Assembly (NCBI GenBank): GCA_026225945.1 | Contig: JAMJFZ010001228.1 | Location: 2,006,001 to 2,070,000 of the forward strand | Length of the DNA stretch: 64,000 nt | From: Cricetomys ansorgei | Lineage: Eukaryota > Chordata > Mammalia > Rodentia > Nesomyidae | Direction of reading: 5' to 3' | In this document: positions 22,635 through 33,989 of the stretch, piece by piece | How the letters are laid out: each line of letters begins with the position of its first letter | Position numbering within the stretch: position 1 is the stretch's first letter | Notes under the pieces: model-generated | Databases searched by the model: none | What the model saw: the letters and a program-made list of their open reading frames with translations, nothing else | Told to the model about the DNA's origin: nothing | Program-made: the position numbers and the translations under genes

Positions 22635-22664
22635 TGACCCTGACCCTGACCCTGACCCTGACCC
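22635..22664. repeat. (TGACCC)5 hexamer array
   Basis: Five perfect TGACCC units in tandem, with a degenerate half unit before. On the other strand this is GGGTCA, a nuclear-receptor half-site and a permutation of the telomere-variant TCAGGG. Confidence 0.95.
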
Positions 22665-23229
22665 TAGTATATGTGTATCCTATGTGTGAGTTAGCTGATC
22701 ACATTGCATATGTAGTCAGGAAGTAGAGTTAAACGTTGCTGCCTATCTCTTGTTCTCCTTTGTATTCAGTTCAGTACCTGAACCCATGGAATGGAGTCAT
22801 CCACGCTCAGGAAGGATTTCTCCACCTCTATTAACCTAATCTAGAAATTCCTTTATAAACATGCTCAGTTTGTCTCCTAGGAGAGTCTAGGTACTCTCAA
22901 GTTTATAAACATTGTGACACAACCCAACCAAGGCTGAACAAGAAGCCCATTGGAAAGCCAACCTAGATGCTTAGCCTCATGTCTTCTTTACTGAACGGAT
23001 TAAGACGCTTACAGTGTTCAACAGTACTCATACTTTTCCATACATATGCTTACTTCCTGTTTTTCCAGTTGTTTGATGGCATCTAGACCAAATTTGCATG
23101 TTATATTACAAACTACATCTTACCTTTTTGGTTTTCATTCAGAATCCTAATTGATAAGTAAAAAGGATGATGGATTGCATGCGATCAAAATTATTGATTT
23201 TCTCTTTCTGTGGTGCAATCATCTGTTGC

Positions 23230-23446
23230 CATTTCTCTGAGTGTGGACAAATGTGTTCATAAGCATGGAGACCAGAGGTTGATGTTGGGTGTCTTCTGCC
23301 ATCACTGTCCACTTTATTCACTGAGACAGAGTCTCTCACTGAGTCCAGAGCTCACATATTAGGCTAGTATTACTAGTCATCTTGCTCTGACCTTCACACT
23401 TGGGGGACAAGTACTTTATCTCCTGGGTCATCTCCCAGTCCAGAGA
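23230..23446 (-). repeat. B4 SINE, diverged
   Basis: ATGGAGACCAGAGGTTGATG, CACTGAGACAGAGTCTCTCA and TCTCCTGGGTCATCTCCCAG are reverse-complement B4 parts. Confidence 0.65.
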
Positions 23447-24090
23447 TTTCTCTTTTTAAAAAATGTTAGTCATATTATATGACTCACCTGTGGCTTTTAT
23501 ATAGGGCCCCCTTTGGCATAGCAGACATTTTGAGATGCGTCTGATTGCCCATCTTTTCTCTTTACCCTTGAAATTTCTGGCTACCCCAGATCTTTTGCTT
23601 GTCCTCCTCTCTATTATCTAAGTCACCCTTTTGTTCCTCCTCTCACTTAAAAAAAAATCGCGTTCTGATCTTTTTTTAGTTGGAATGAAAACTTTGTCTC
23701 TCTCCGGTGATGTTATCAGCACTGCAGATATATCCTGTACTGTTTTTATCTGAGCATCACAAAATCTGATTCTGATTCTTCTGTTACAGCCAACAGTGTG
23801 TGCTTTAAAAAAAATCAATACTGAAGTTCTTTATCTGCATCTCGGCTTCTAGAATGACCGAATCTTTCATAACTAATGGAGCTATTGAATTCAGAGGGCT
23901 TTATAGGGAAAAAATACATCGCAATTTGTGTGAAAAGCAAAAGTGGTACTGCAATTAGATGTCGTAACTATAGCTTAATTTAGATCCATTTGACACTGGT
24001 TTGATAGAAATTGTTAGAGAGTTTTTAAATTAAAACTAGCTTTTTTTGAAAACATTAGTTTAATTTTTATACTGATGTGTTTTGCTTATA
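23447..24090. other. Unique AT-rich intron, nothing recognised
   Basis: Contains TTTAATTTAGATCC-like AT-rich sequence near 23.9-24.06 kb; no repeat or exon seen. Confidence 0.45.
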
Positions 24091-24099
24091 GAGTTCTTT

Positions 24100-24398
24100 C
24101 CCCCCCCCCTCTCTGTATACATCTGTGCACATATGTGGAGGAAGGAGCCCACTTCAGCTGTGGCCCCTCAGGAGCTGCTCTCCTTGTTTTTCTGAGACAA
24201 AGTTTCTCACTCGAACTGGCCCGGGACATTCTGATTTGGTTGGGCTGGCAGATCAGTGCCCATCAGAGACAGATCTACCTATCTCAGTATCCCAACCACC
24301 ACCAACTTCTTCTTCTTACATGGTCCCTGGGAGCTCAAACTCAGCTCTTCATGCTTGCAAAGGAAGCCTTTTCCTGAGTAAGGCACCTCCCCAGCCTA
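24100..24398 (-). repeat. B4-type SINE
   Basis: CTGTGCACATATGTGGAGG, TTTCTGAGACAAAGTTTCTC, GGTTGGGCTGGCAGATCAG, CCCTGGGAGCTCAAACTCAG and GCACCTCCCCAGCCT. Confidence 0.8.
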
Positions 24399-24939
24399 GC
24401 TTGTGGACTTCTAAGGAATAAAATCAGTTGCTGGTTTTAGATTTCAGGTAGTAAGAGAGTGAAAAGGGTTATTCTGGGCCTGCAATTGGTTGGATGTTTT
24501 TGGGCACATCAGATGTTGATTGGTAAACACATAGAGATGCTTTTGCATTTCGGGTACCATTAAGCAAGTCTATGCCCAGGCAGAAGTTCTGAGCTCCTAA
24601 GGTCATTCTTAGGCTGCCTTTTAAGAATAATTTATTACATCTCTCTTCTGTAAAAGCTCTGGAGCAAACCTGTGGAAGAAAATCAGATTATTTCTGGAAA
24701 AATCAGTGTATACCCAGGATCCAGTCAACGCGTTGATAAAATGCTGTTCTACTTTCAGACACCTTTCTATTTCTTTGTTTTTATTTGAGCGAAAAATTCT
24801 GTTTAGAAAATAGATGCTTGTTACTGTCAAAGGTTGATTACTGTCAAAACATTGGATTTCTTGAAATTCCGTATACAGGAAATAAGCTTCAGTGCACAAC
24901 TCCTGCCTTCATAATGTTAATTCTCTGGAACAGTCTCTA

Positions 24940-24941
<2 letters not shown>

Positions 24942-24987
<46 letters not shown>
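24942..24987 (+). repeat. (GT)n microsatellite
   Basis: A pure run of about 23 GT units. Confidence 0.95.
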
Positions 24988-24988
<1 letters not shown>

Positions 24989-25107
24989 TGTATTTGAAAT
25001 TGCATCATCAAATTGAACTGAAGATTATTATGTGGAATGGAAAGTTGTCCTTTATTAGATCTCAGGCCCTTCAAGATCACAGTGAAAAATCATATAATGA
25101 TTTTTTT

Positions 25108-25322
25108 TTTGTCTTCAGAGATAGTCTCATATAGCCTAGGCTAGCCTCAAACTCCCTAAGTAAGCAAGGATGACCTTGAACTTCTGACTTTCTTTCTTCA
25201 ACCTCCCAAGCGTTGAGGTTACCGATACGAGCCACACAGCTTAGTTTATGGTATTCTGGAGGTGGAAGCCAGGGTTTAGGGCTTACTAGCAAGCACTGTA
25301 CAATTGAGACACAGTCTTAGCC
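25108..25322 (-). repeat. B1-like plus ID-head SINE
   Basis: GATAGTCTCATATAGCCTAG and AGGATGACCTTGAACTTCTG are B1-like in reverse. GGCTTACTAGCAAGCACTG is the reversed head. Confidence 0.7.
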
Positions 25323-26069
25323 TTTGTTGTTTGTTTTTGACTTAAGGAAGGTTACTGATCTTTCCGCAGAACTTGTCAGCTTCCATTGCATGTGTTTTTG
25401 AATTGTTTAATGCCTGGCACTTCCAGCCCACCCCACCTCTTCATGAACTCAAATCCAATCTTCCAAATTCTATAATAAGAGCAACTGTGCATGATACTTC
25501 CATACAATGAATCAGCCCATAAAAATTGTCATTTGTAGGTAATACTGACAAAGGGTTAGTTTTTTATTATGTTAAAAACACACAACATAAAATTTACCAT
25601 TTTAACCATTTCTTCAGAAAATTGGCTTTAGTACATTTTCCATCCACAAATCCATTTTCCATTCCTACCCAGAGCTTCAAGAGTGTCATACTCCAAGATG
25701 GTATGATAAAGATTTTATTCAGATTTGTCATGATATCAGTAAAAATAACTAATTGGTGGGGTTCAAAAGGAACAAAGATGGGGCTTAGCAAAAAACAAAA
25801 AAAAAAAAAAAACAGCCCCAAAGTCAACAAGCTGATATATTTCCAGCACTACTGTGCATTAGATAATTTTCTAAAAATACAAGGTATGTTTGCATAGGAG
25901 AGATGATCTTAATCTCCGACAAGTGTTGATCCAGCTGGAGATTTATGAGAAAAAGAAAATGCAGTGGATGTAGTGGAGCTGTTGGAACTTGGGATTGGAG
26001 AGAAAGGTAAAATGATGGGGAAAGCTGTGGAAGGGCATGTCAGAAGGCTGAGCCTGGCACCAGTCCCTG
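25323..26069. other. Unique intron, nothing recognised
   Basis: Has an A18 run near 25795-25813; no exon signal. Confidence 0.45.
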
Positions 26070-26084
26070 GGGGGTGTCAGAGTT

Positions 26085-26347
26085 TGCCTGTGTGTTTGTG
26101 TTAAGTCTGCCTGTGCACATGCGTGCAGAGGCCACACTCTCTGCCTTATTCACTTGAGACAGGGTCTCTTATTAGACCTGGGGCTGGACTGACCGCCACT
26201 AAACCTCAGTGATCCTCCTGTCTCCCCCTCCCAGAGCTGGGGTAACTGGCTCATGTGGGCACACCTGACATTTTATGTGGATGCTGGAGATTCAAATCAA
26301 GTCCTCAAGCTTGATAAGCAAGTTCTCTTCCCCATGGAGCCAGGACC
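26085..26347 (-). repeat. B4-type SINE
   Basis: CACTTGAGACAGGGTCTCTT, TCCCAGAGCTGGGGTAACTG, TGGATGCTGGAGATTCAAAT and GTTCTCTTCCCCATGGAGCC. Confidence 0.8.
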
Positions 26348-26514
26348 CCAGAGCTCAGAGGGTCTTTAAGCAGAAAGAAGAACATGGTCAAAGCCCAGAG
26401 GCAAGGAGATGTGTAAGTATTTTCTGAGTATGACTGAATATTACTGCTAGTGTAGAGTTTGGTATTTTCTTCATGGTCCTCAGAATAACTTTTCCTCCAG
26501 GAGTTAGAGCTGGA

Positions 26515-26715
26515 GGTCTGGAGAGATAGCTCAGTGGTTAAGAGCATCTGCTGGTATTTCAGAGGACCCAAGCTTGTTCCTTAGCACCAGCGTAGTATCT
26601 TAGAACCATCCATAATTTCCGTACCATGGAATCTAATGCCTTTCTCTGAGCTCCACAGGCACCAGGCACATACTTACATTCAGGCAAAACACACACACAG
26701 AAAACAAATTGACTT
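26515..26715 (+). repeat. B2/B3-family SINE
   Basis: GTCTGGAGAGATAGCTCAGT followed by GGTTAAGAGCATCTGCTGG gives a good A box. TCAGGCAAAACACACACAC is the tail. The orientation matches the host gene. Confidence 0.85.
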
Positions 26716-28420
26716 GAAAAAAGGTTGAGCTGGAGAAGATGCATCTTTGCTCTCTGTATGTTCTTGCAAGGCTCATATTTAACCCTGAATATTCATAACA
26801 GAGTCGCCACATTTGATTTATCTCAACACGAAGCTCCTTGCTTCTCTGATTCCTCACACAGGAGTGTAAGAGCCTTATGGTGAGCCATCAGATACCTGAC
26901 GCTTACAGACTTTTATACTCTGTACGGAGACTGTTCCATTTAGCAGCAATAACTACAACAGTGCCACTTTGGGAAAACAATGGCAAGAACAAAACTCAAG
27001 GGACTGCAGATGGCGTTGCTGTGGCCGAGTCGGGATTCTGAGGAGGGCCTGAGCTCTGTGCAGGACCAGCTGGGCCTGTCAGCCATTCATGTCCATTTGA
27101 GAGATCAGTTAGTTTGGCAATATTACACAAGCAGTGAGTGGTTTGGCCTGTTTGTAACCTCTGAAAACCTGCTTAGACCAAATTAAGACAAATTCTTGAG
27201 CATTTTTCTCCATAACTCTATATTCTAACGCAGTGCTACTTCTTTTTTTTTTTTTTTTTTTTATAAAGTCAGGAGCCCTTTTTGACTGAGTCATTTTTAT
27301 AGAACTACAGGTATTCAGATATATAAAATAAAACATGTACTGACTATAAATCATAGTTATTTATTGAAAAACAATTCTTCAATGTATGTGTAATTTTGCT
27401 CTCTATTAAAAACGAAAGCAAATTTGCATACTGTTGAAATGGAGTTTCCTGTTTATTTTGATATGAAGGATTAAAACTCTTAGCTAAATATTTAATACCA
27501 TAGTATACAGAATGTCTCCAGTGTTTTCAGAGTTCGTGGATATTTTGATTTTGTAATCATCAACACTGAGTGCAGTGCTTCACATTAATACATAGTATCG
27601 AATGACACATTATGATTGCACTCATTTCGGAAATTGTTAGAAATTCTGTCTTAATCCCAAGCTAGAATTCATTGAACTCCTTCTCGTAAGATACTCCAGT
27701 CCGGCAACTCCATAGCAAATGTTAAACAAGTATCCAGACACAATCCAGTGCAGAGATGTGCTAATAGCATCTGCACACACTGAGAAATGCTGGCAGAAAG
27801 AGTCCCCATCCTCAGTAACGGAAGTATTATGCTTTTGTAAGAGCAGCAAACTGTGTGTACAGTGAGACACTGCTGTTTACAAGTAAGGGAGCCTTAAATC
27901 TGGGCCAAGGTGTTTCAGGCAGTGTTCCTTGGTCTGCCTGTCAGGAGAGCATGCACAGCACAAGGTGTGCATGTTGTGGCTTCAGAACCACGGCTGCAGG
28001 AAAGCTGCACGATGCACCGTGGACTCAGCATGCCAGGAACATTTCGGGTTCTTTACTGTCTGAGTTTGAGTTTGAATTAATTTTTGTTTGTTGAGCATTC
28101 ATAGACTTTTACTGCTTGCAAAACTTTCATGACCCCCATATTCAGTTCTGTCACAGAATGAGGGGTTATGACCCACAATTTCAGAAGCTATGGTCTAATT
28201 AACTTGAGATGCTTCGCCCCTCTATGCAAACAGTGATACTTCCTTTACGTAGTAGTCCAGAGATTGAAAAGATGATGCCTTAGCATCTGAATGACTATGA
28301 CCTTGATGGGAATTTGGGATCATAATTCCTCACAATAGACTTCTTGGTTTAATGGAAATTATTTCAATAGCAGAGTCAAGCTATCTAAGTCTCAAACTCT
28401 TTTACCTTCTGGTTTCTGTG
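26716..28420. other. Unique intron, nothing recognised
   Basis: About 1.7 kb with a T21 run near 27242-27262 and no named repeat. Short frames only. Confidence 0.45.
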
Positions 28421-28423
28421 ATC

Positions 28424-28752
28424 GTGTGTGTGTGTGTGTGTGTGTATAGGAGCACACATGTGCTTGCCCCTGGGGGTGAATGCAATGCCAGAGATTGGTG
28501 ATGGGGTGTATTCCCCAGTTACTTCTCCACTTGATTTTGATCTAGGGTCTCACTGAAAACAGTTGCCTTTACAGCTGCAATGTCTGCTCTGCAAGCTCCT
28601 GGGTCCCACCTATCTCTGCTCCCCAGCACTGGGGTTATGAGTGCTTGCTGCCATGCCAACTTTTATGTTGGTGCTGGTGAGCTGAACTCAGGTCCTCTGT
28701 GTACTCTCAAGGCAAACATTTTATACCTACCAAGCCATTTCTCCAGGCCAGG
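28424..28752 (-). repeat. B4-type SINE with GT end
   Basis: A GT run at 28424-28445, then TAGGGTCTCACTGAAAACAG, CCAGCACTGGGGTTATGAG, GAGCTGAACTCAGGTCCTC and CCAAGCCATTTCTCCAGGCC. It lies about 290 bp upstream of the exon. Confidence 0.85.
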
Positions 28753-28854
28753 GTTTCTGTGATCTTGAATACATGCGTAGATCTTTGATCCTTAGTTTTC
28801 TAGTCTAAAATAAGAGGTTAATAACAGAACTACTTCTGAAAGTTATTATCACGG

Positions 28855-28926
28855 GTTTGTGTGTATGCATGTGTATGCGTGTGTGTGTGTGTGTGTGTGT
28901 GTGTGCACGCACGTGCGCGCGTGCAC
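28855..28926 (+). repeat. (GT)n with GCACGCACGTGCGCGCGTGC end
   Basis: About 70 bp of alternating purine-pyrimidine sequence. The CpG-rich end reaches to about 120 bp before the exon. Confidence 0.95.
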
Positions 28927-29020
28927 ATTTTATGTAACTAGACAAGTAGCTGTGAATATGAAGCTCTTAGGAACCAGCAACTCTGCCTGCGTCTTGTTTC
29001 GGTACAAACATCTTCTGAAA

Positions 29021-29044
29021 GCCATGCCATCGTGTGTTTTGTAG
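29021..29044 (+). promoter_or_regulatory. 3' splice site (acceptor) of the Nckap5 exon
   Basis: The intron ends CCATCGTGTGTTTTGTAG before the exon. The pyrimidine tract is short and broken by purines (G at several positions), with only one run of four T. It is a usable but not strong acceptor. A possible branch-point A lies in the CTGAAAG sequence near 29015-29021. Confidence 0.75.
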
Positions 29045-29178
29045 CACGAGAAGCTGATACATGAGTTGGAAGAGGAGCGACACTTACGGCTGCAGAGCGA
29101 GGAGCGGTTGCGGGAGGTGACCCTGGAGTCGGAGCGCAACAGGATCCAAATGCGCAGCCTGCAGCAGCAGTTTTCCAG
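29045..29178 (+). CDS. Nckap5: NCKAP5 internal coding exon (coiled-coil segment)
   Basis: This is a 134-nt exon: 44 codons plus two bases, phase 0 at entry. The intron before it ends ...TTTTGTAG and the intron after it begins GTACCG. The translation starts HEKLIHELEEERHLRLQSEE and ends in ...MRSLQQQFS followed by a split Arg codon. It is rich in Glu, Arg, Leu and Gln with no Pro or Gly, as expected of an alpha-helical coiled coil. I recognise it as the N-terminal coiled-coil region of NCKAP5, the Nck SH3-binding, microtubule-associated protein; the paralogue NCKAP5L, as I remember it, lacks this stretch. In frame, the TAG of the acceptor lies directly before the first codon, so the frame opens at the splice junction. 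Downstream it stays open only to a TGA near 29244, so it is an internal exon and not a one-exon gene. The donor is weak at +4 to +6, and skipping 134 nt would shift the frame. Identity is from remembered family sequence, not a search. Confidence 0.87.
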
Positions 29179-29184
29179 GTACCG
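29177..29184 (+). promoter_or_regulatory. 5' splice site (donor) of the Nckap5 exon, weak
   Basis: The junction reads AG|GTACCG. The last two exon bases, the GT and the A at +3 fit the mammalian consensus (AG|GTAAGT); +4 C, +5 C and +6 G do not. Loss of G at +5 usually weakens U1 pairing, so this exon may depend on enhancers or be alternatively used. Confidence 0.75.
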
Positions 29185-29605
29185 TTCTTCCAGCACCCCA
29201 CTCCTGAAATCTGTTTCCCTCTCCATCAATCAAACCCTGGATTGACTTGGCGGGATGCTAGTTTCTGTAGCCTTCAGAAAGCACCCCAACAATTCTGCCC
29301 TATTCTGGCCAAACCATCCTCCTTATAGCTTGGTCAGTCCTCTGGAATTTACTGTTTGACCTAACACTCGAGGTTTGTTAAAGCTGGTTGTCTTCTTTTA
29401 CTTGGTGGTTTCCCAAAGTGTTGTTCAGTGGGGTTGCCATGGATGTGCAGTCTGTGGGTACGCCCTGTGTATGGCCAGCTAAGGGAATAGGACTTTATCA
29501 TCTCAGTACTGTTGTATCATGCGAAACTAATTATTTGGTAAATTCTTACTTTTTTTTTTTCTGAGTAGCCAAAAATAAAGATTTTTTTTTTCTTTTACAA
29601 AGATA

Positions 29606-29820
29606 AGATTACTTGGGGGCAGGTAGTAAAAATGCATACTGCTCTTGCAGAGCAGCCGAGTTCAGTTTCCGGCACTCACATCAAGCAGCTAACGACTGCC
29701 TATAACTGCAGCTCAAGGGATCTGATGATTTCTTTTGACTTCCTTGGGCACCTGTACTCACACGCACAGAACCCCTCAACACACATACACACGACTGCGT
29801 ATTAAAAAAACAATTTTTTA
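29606..29820 (+). repeat. B2/B3-family SINE
   Basis: GGGGGCAGGTAGTAAAAATG, CTGCTCTTGCAGAGCAGCC, GAGTTCAGTTTCCGGCACTC and a CACACATACACACG tail. Confidence 0.7.
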
Positions 29821-30299
29821 AAAAAGACAAGACTACAATTTGAAAGGAGGTATTTGAAAAAAGTAGCTCTTCTTAGATTTCATTTCAGCACCAACAGAAG
29901 TTTTGAATTCTAGTCAGTTAAGATAGGCTCAGTTCATGGTGAAGCTTACTATGCTAAAATCTGTTCAGTGCTGTAGGAGAAAACACACGTGTATACATTA
30001 ATGTCCTGAATCCAGGCTCAGCTCCCCCGTGCGGGACAATTCACTTTCCTTAATAAGATTGGAAAACTCTTTTATTCTACTTTTCTGTCCCGGAGGCCAT
30101 CCCAGGCTGTGTCATGCTTGAGAAGTTGCCCTAAAATGTTAATGCCCCTGAGCATAGTGTGGGGACCTGTACTTCCCTCGGCACTACAATCTGTGTGTCT
30201 GTGTGATCAGCAATGGGCAACAGAGCTTCTTCATTAGGAAGCTTTTTATAACTGTAGTTTAATCTCTCCCCTCTCCTCCCTACCTCCTACCCTCTGTCG
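29821..30299. other. Unique intron, nothing recognised
   Basis: No repeat family or exon that I can support. Confidence 0.45.
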
Positions 30300-30615
30300 C
30301 ACACATGCCATGGCACATGTGCAGGGCAGAGGACACCCTTGGGTGTTAGACCTTGCTTCTCACCTTCTTTGAGACAGCATCTCTCATTGCTTGTCCCCCC
30401 TAACCACCTCCTCCCCTGTGTATACTGGGCTAGCTGGCCAGCAGGTTTTCTGGAATTCTCTTGTCTCTACCTCCTATTTCCCCATGGGAGGCTAGGAAAG
30501 CTAGGAATTGGCTCTGTTGACTGCCTTTATTTGGGTTCTGGGCATTTGAACTCAGGTTCTCACACTTTTAAAGCCATTGTTTTTTCCCACTGAGAGACCT
30601 CAGTTCAGCCTCGAG
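30300..30615 (-). repeat. B4-type SINE
   Basis: GCAGGGCAGAGGACACCCTT, CTTTGAGACAGCATCTCTCA, GGGCTAGCTGGCCAGCAGG and TTTGAACTCAGGTTCTCACA. Confidence 0.8.
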
Positions 30616-31588
30616 ATAATTTCTCTCTCTGTGGCCAACACACACTGTGGCCGCTCTTGTCCTTGGTTTGGGGGCTCCAAAGAACATGGAAGGAAGAATG
30701 GATGACTCATCTGTGTACATTATTGTAATTTAATACTCTGTCAGACTCATGACATTACTCAGGTGCTGTAGAAAAACCAATAAATACATTAACATTTCCA
30801 TGGCCCGACTCTCTCACACTGTAACTCCTACCCCCTTACCCTCGCTTCTGCTCTCCTTTGTGTGAACTCTCACTTTATGTGTAGCAGTCAGTAATAACAG
30901 ATACTCTCCAATCTAACTTGAAGCACTGCTGTAGAATACTTACCATTTTCATGACACAAGAAGGAAGGGGTCGGGGCTCACTCTGTGTACTCTCTAATTT
31001 AGATGTCTCTATATGCAAGCTATTGATTTCCATGATGGGCCTTATAAGACTCATAAGTAAATTATTTTCACATGATGCCAGGTGATGCTAGGTCACCAGT
31101 TGTAAATCAAATGACAATCCCACATAGATTTGAGTTACACAAGAGTCCAAATTCTATCCTGGGCTGAAAGAGAAGATAATTATATGTACAATAAATAGCA
31201 GTTGGTTTCCCATACTGCTTTTGTGAGGGTATTTCCCACTGTAATCAAGTTTCTTATGTAAAGCTTAAACACCTTTAAAAAGTTCAAATGTAATTGCAAC
31301 CAGAGAACTAACAGAAATCAGCCCAGGAGGAGGCATATACAACAGATAATTACATGATAGTTTGGGATCATTGAACTATTTTTGATGGCCTTTCACAGGT
31401 CAGACTTCAGTTTTGAAGGTATTGCTGGTAGTGGTTGTTTATACAGTTCTGTTCAAGAATTTGTAAAGTCCTCAGTATTGAAGAGTGTACCTTTGGGCAT
31501 GTTTGGCAGTGGAATAGTCATCTAATGATTTGCATAGCAATCTAAGCTATTATGTTGAACTTTTAAAACTCAAAAAATAGAGATGCTT
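30616..31588. other. Unique intron, nothing recognised
   Basis: About 1 kb, AT-rich in its second half; no named repeat. Confidence 0.45.
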
Positions 31589-31792
31589 ATTTTAATTATG
31601 TGCATGTGTCTGTGTGGGGGTGTGTGCTCATGGGTGCAATACTGTAGAAGCCAGAAAAGGGCAATGGGTTCCCTGGAGCTGGAGCTACAGGCAATTGCAA
31701 GGCACCTGTGGTGGTTGCTGGGAATTGATTTCAGGTCATCTGCAAGAGCACTATCCTCTCTTAACTGCAGAGCTATCTTCCAGCCTTCGAAT
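31589..31792 (-). repeat. B3/B2-family SINE
   Basis: TAGAAGCCAGAAAAGGGCAA, GAGCTGGAGCTACAGGCAAT, GTCATCTGCAAGAGCACTAT and GCAGAGCTATCTTCCAGCC. Confidence 0.85.
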
Positions 31793-32738
31793 ATAAAACT
31801 TTCATATTCACAATATCATCCTTCCCCACCCTGGCTTGGCAGTTCTCATTATAAGTGTTAATAACTGGGGATACGGACTTTTTTTCCATGGGAAGATGTT
31901 AATTTTTAAATTGAGCTAGTGTGTACTTTCTCAAAGATTTCTATGGCTTGCAATGGTAGGTAGTTACGAGAAGTCTGACTGAAGAAAAATAAGTTCCTTC
32001 GTAGAAGCCACACCCCAGGTCCCTAAAGAAAGAAGATGGAAGACATAACAAACATGGTCACACCAATTCCTTTCCTTAATATAGTACAAGGTAGGAGAAT
32101 AAAGAAGGGATGTTTTCAAATAAAGCCTCTCCCATGTGTGAGGGAGACCTTCAAAATGTGAGTTCTTAGAGGCAGGTGCTGGTGTTACCAGGCTGCCTCT
32201 TGTGTGTGTCATTGAGCAATCAAGGATATTCTCGAGATATGATGGAGTTTGACCCATTTCCTGGTGGTGTACGTGGTTGAACATCTTTTTATGAGAGGTT
32301 AATTCTGTAACCATGTAGAATTCCATAATTGTTCTCACCCTCCCCACTCCTTGAGCTGTTGGTTCACTGTGTGCTTATCTAGTTAGCCAAGCTTAGTGGT
32401 GGAGACAGAGCTTAGGGCAGTGGTTTTCCTCCTAGGTGAAGGTGATGATGGACTAAGGGCCAGACTCATTAACTTACCTCAAATTAATAAAGTGCTTGTG
32501 CCCCGGCTAGACTTAGCAGGAGAAGTGCTTGCAGGACCGTTCTCTCCAATGGGTGGCACATATTACCATTGAATAAGGGGCTCTTTTTGAGGAATCAATT
32601 CATGAAGAAAGCAGAAACTCCACAGAGTAATGATCTCAAACACAGCCATATGTGATTTGCACATGTATTGGACTTGGTTCCTTAGGGAACAATTCAGTGA
32701 ATTCATGAATTGCTCCTCAAAGCTGCTGTTCGTTTTGA

Positions 32739-32740
<2 letters not shown>
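31793..32740. other. Unique intron, nothing recognised
   Basis: An antisense 127-codon frame at 31964-32347 has no homology I recognise and no splice support. Confidence 0.4.
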
Positions 32741-32742
<2 letters not shown>

Positions 32743-32791
<49 letters not shown>

Positions 32792-33112
32792 CATGGGCAG
32801 GAACATGCATGTCACTGTGTGTGGTTGAAGGTCAGAGGACAACCTCAGATGCTAGTGATCACCTTCTGTCTTGTTTAAGTCAGGATGTCTTGTTCAGCAC
32901 TGTGTACCTCAGGGTAGCTCACCTGAGAGCATCTGAGTCTTCTCCTGTTGCCATCTCCCACCTCACAGTAGGGACACTAAATTGGCATAGAAGTGTGATG
33001 ACTTCGTTCACTTTTGTGGCTTTGGCGATCCCAACTTGGACCCTCACACGTGTGCAGTATGTACAGTAAGTGTCGTGAGAACTTTACCCGCTGAGCCATC
33101 TCCACAGCCAGA
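32743..33112 (-). repeat. B4 SINE with (GT)24 end
   Basis: Pure GT at 32743-32790, then AAGGTCAGAGGACAACCTCA and at the right CGCTGAGCCATCTCCACAGCC (21-base match split here: CGCTGAGCC / ATCTCCACAG). The middle is diverged. Confidence 0.75.
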
Positions 33113-33989
33113 AAGCTAATACTTGTCTATCACAAATGACCACTTTTATTGTGTACACAACAAGAGCAAATAAAAATGCAAATGCAGATGAAGAGATCTT
33201 ACTTCCCGTGGTAGAGATGTAGCTGAAAGAAGACTTTTGTCCTCATCCAGGACATGCAAGCTTGATATTTGTTAATGGGTTAGCATGCTGAGACACGAAT
33301 CCTCAGTGGCATTAATGATTGCATACAGCTAATTGTAATGTCTGGTTTTGTTGCATAGCAGTCTGGGCCTCACTGTTTGTCACTTTAAACTAAAATTGTT
33401 CTAGCAGACTCAGCACCTGGCAGATATATTTTATAAACCATTTCCTGTCAGGAAATGGTATCACACCCAAAGTATCAGATCCAGGGTTTCTCTCTAGCTG
33501 TGGAGTGTTCTCATTGTGTGGATTTCAATGCTGTGCATTTAAGCAAGGGGAGTAACTATTCTGTGCCACTTCTCAGCTGTCAGGCCTGGTGAGAATCACC
33601 TGTATAAAGTTCAGTCTCTCGCTCCCTACAGCCTGTGATTTTTGCACCTATTCTGACCTTCTTCCCTGGAGCCCTTAACTTATGCCTTGAAGTTATTTCA
33701 TTCCTTCCTGTATCAGGGTTTCTCCTGTCACAGTTGACTGCCACACTTAAGTGCAGTTGCTACGTGTTGAACTTCAGAAGTTCATAGTGGAGTTGATTTT
33801 ACCATTTACCGCATTCAAGGATTACTGTTCCCATTATCAGCTCTCAAGAATTTATAGGATCCTCAGGTTCGTTTTTGGTGTGGACCAGGAAGCAATAAGG
33901 ACCTGACACATAAGTGGATGTAGAAAAAGATAATATACCTTTAATTATTCTCTCTTTGTATGATTCACACATACATTAAAAAAAAATTT

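Larger units (their letters stand above)
1..29044 (+). other. Nckap5: Upstream intron of Nckap5 (partial)
   Basis: Everything before the exon reads as intron: interspersed repeats, microsatellites and AT-rich unique DNA, with no second NCKAP5 exon that I could recognise. The intron is therefore at least 29 kb in this window. Open frames here fall in repeats or are short and unlike known proteins. Confidence 0.7.

Noticed and set aside
28930..29229. Antisense frames of 99 and 87 codons over the Nckap5 exon
   Set aside because: Shadows of the sense exon; the sense strand has splice sites and a recognised protein.
31964..32347. 127-codon - strand frame
   Set aside because: No homology recognised and no splice or promoter context; treated as chance.
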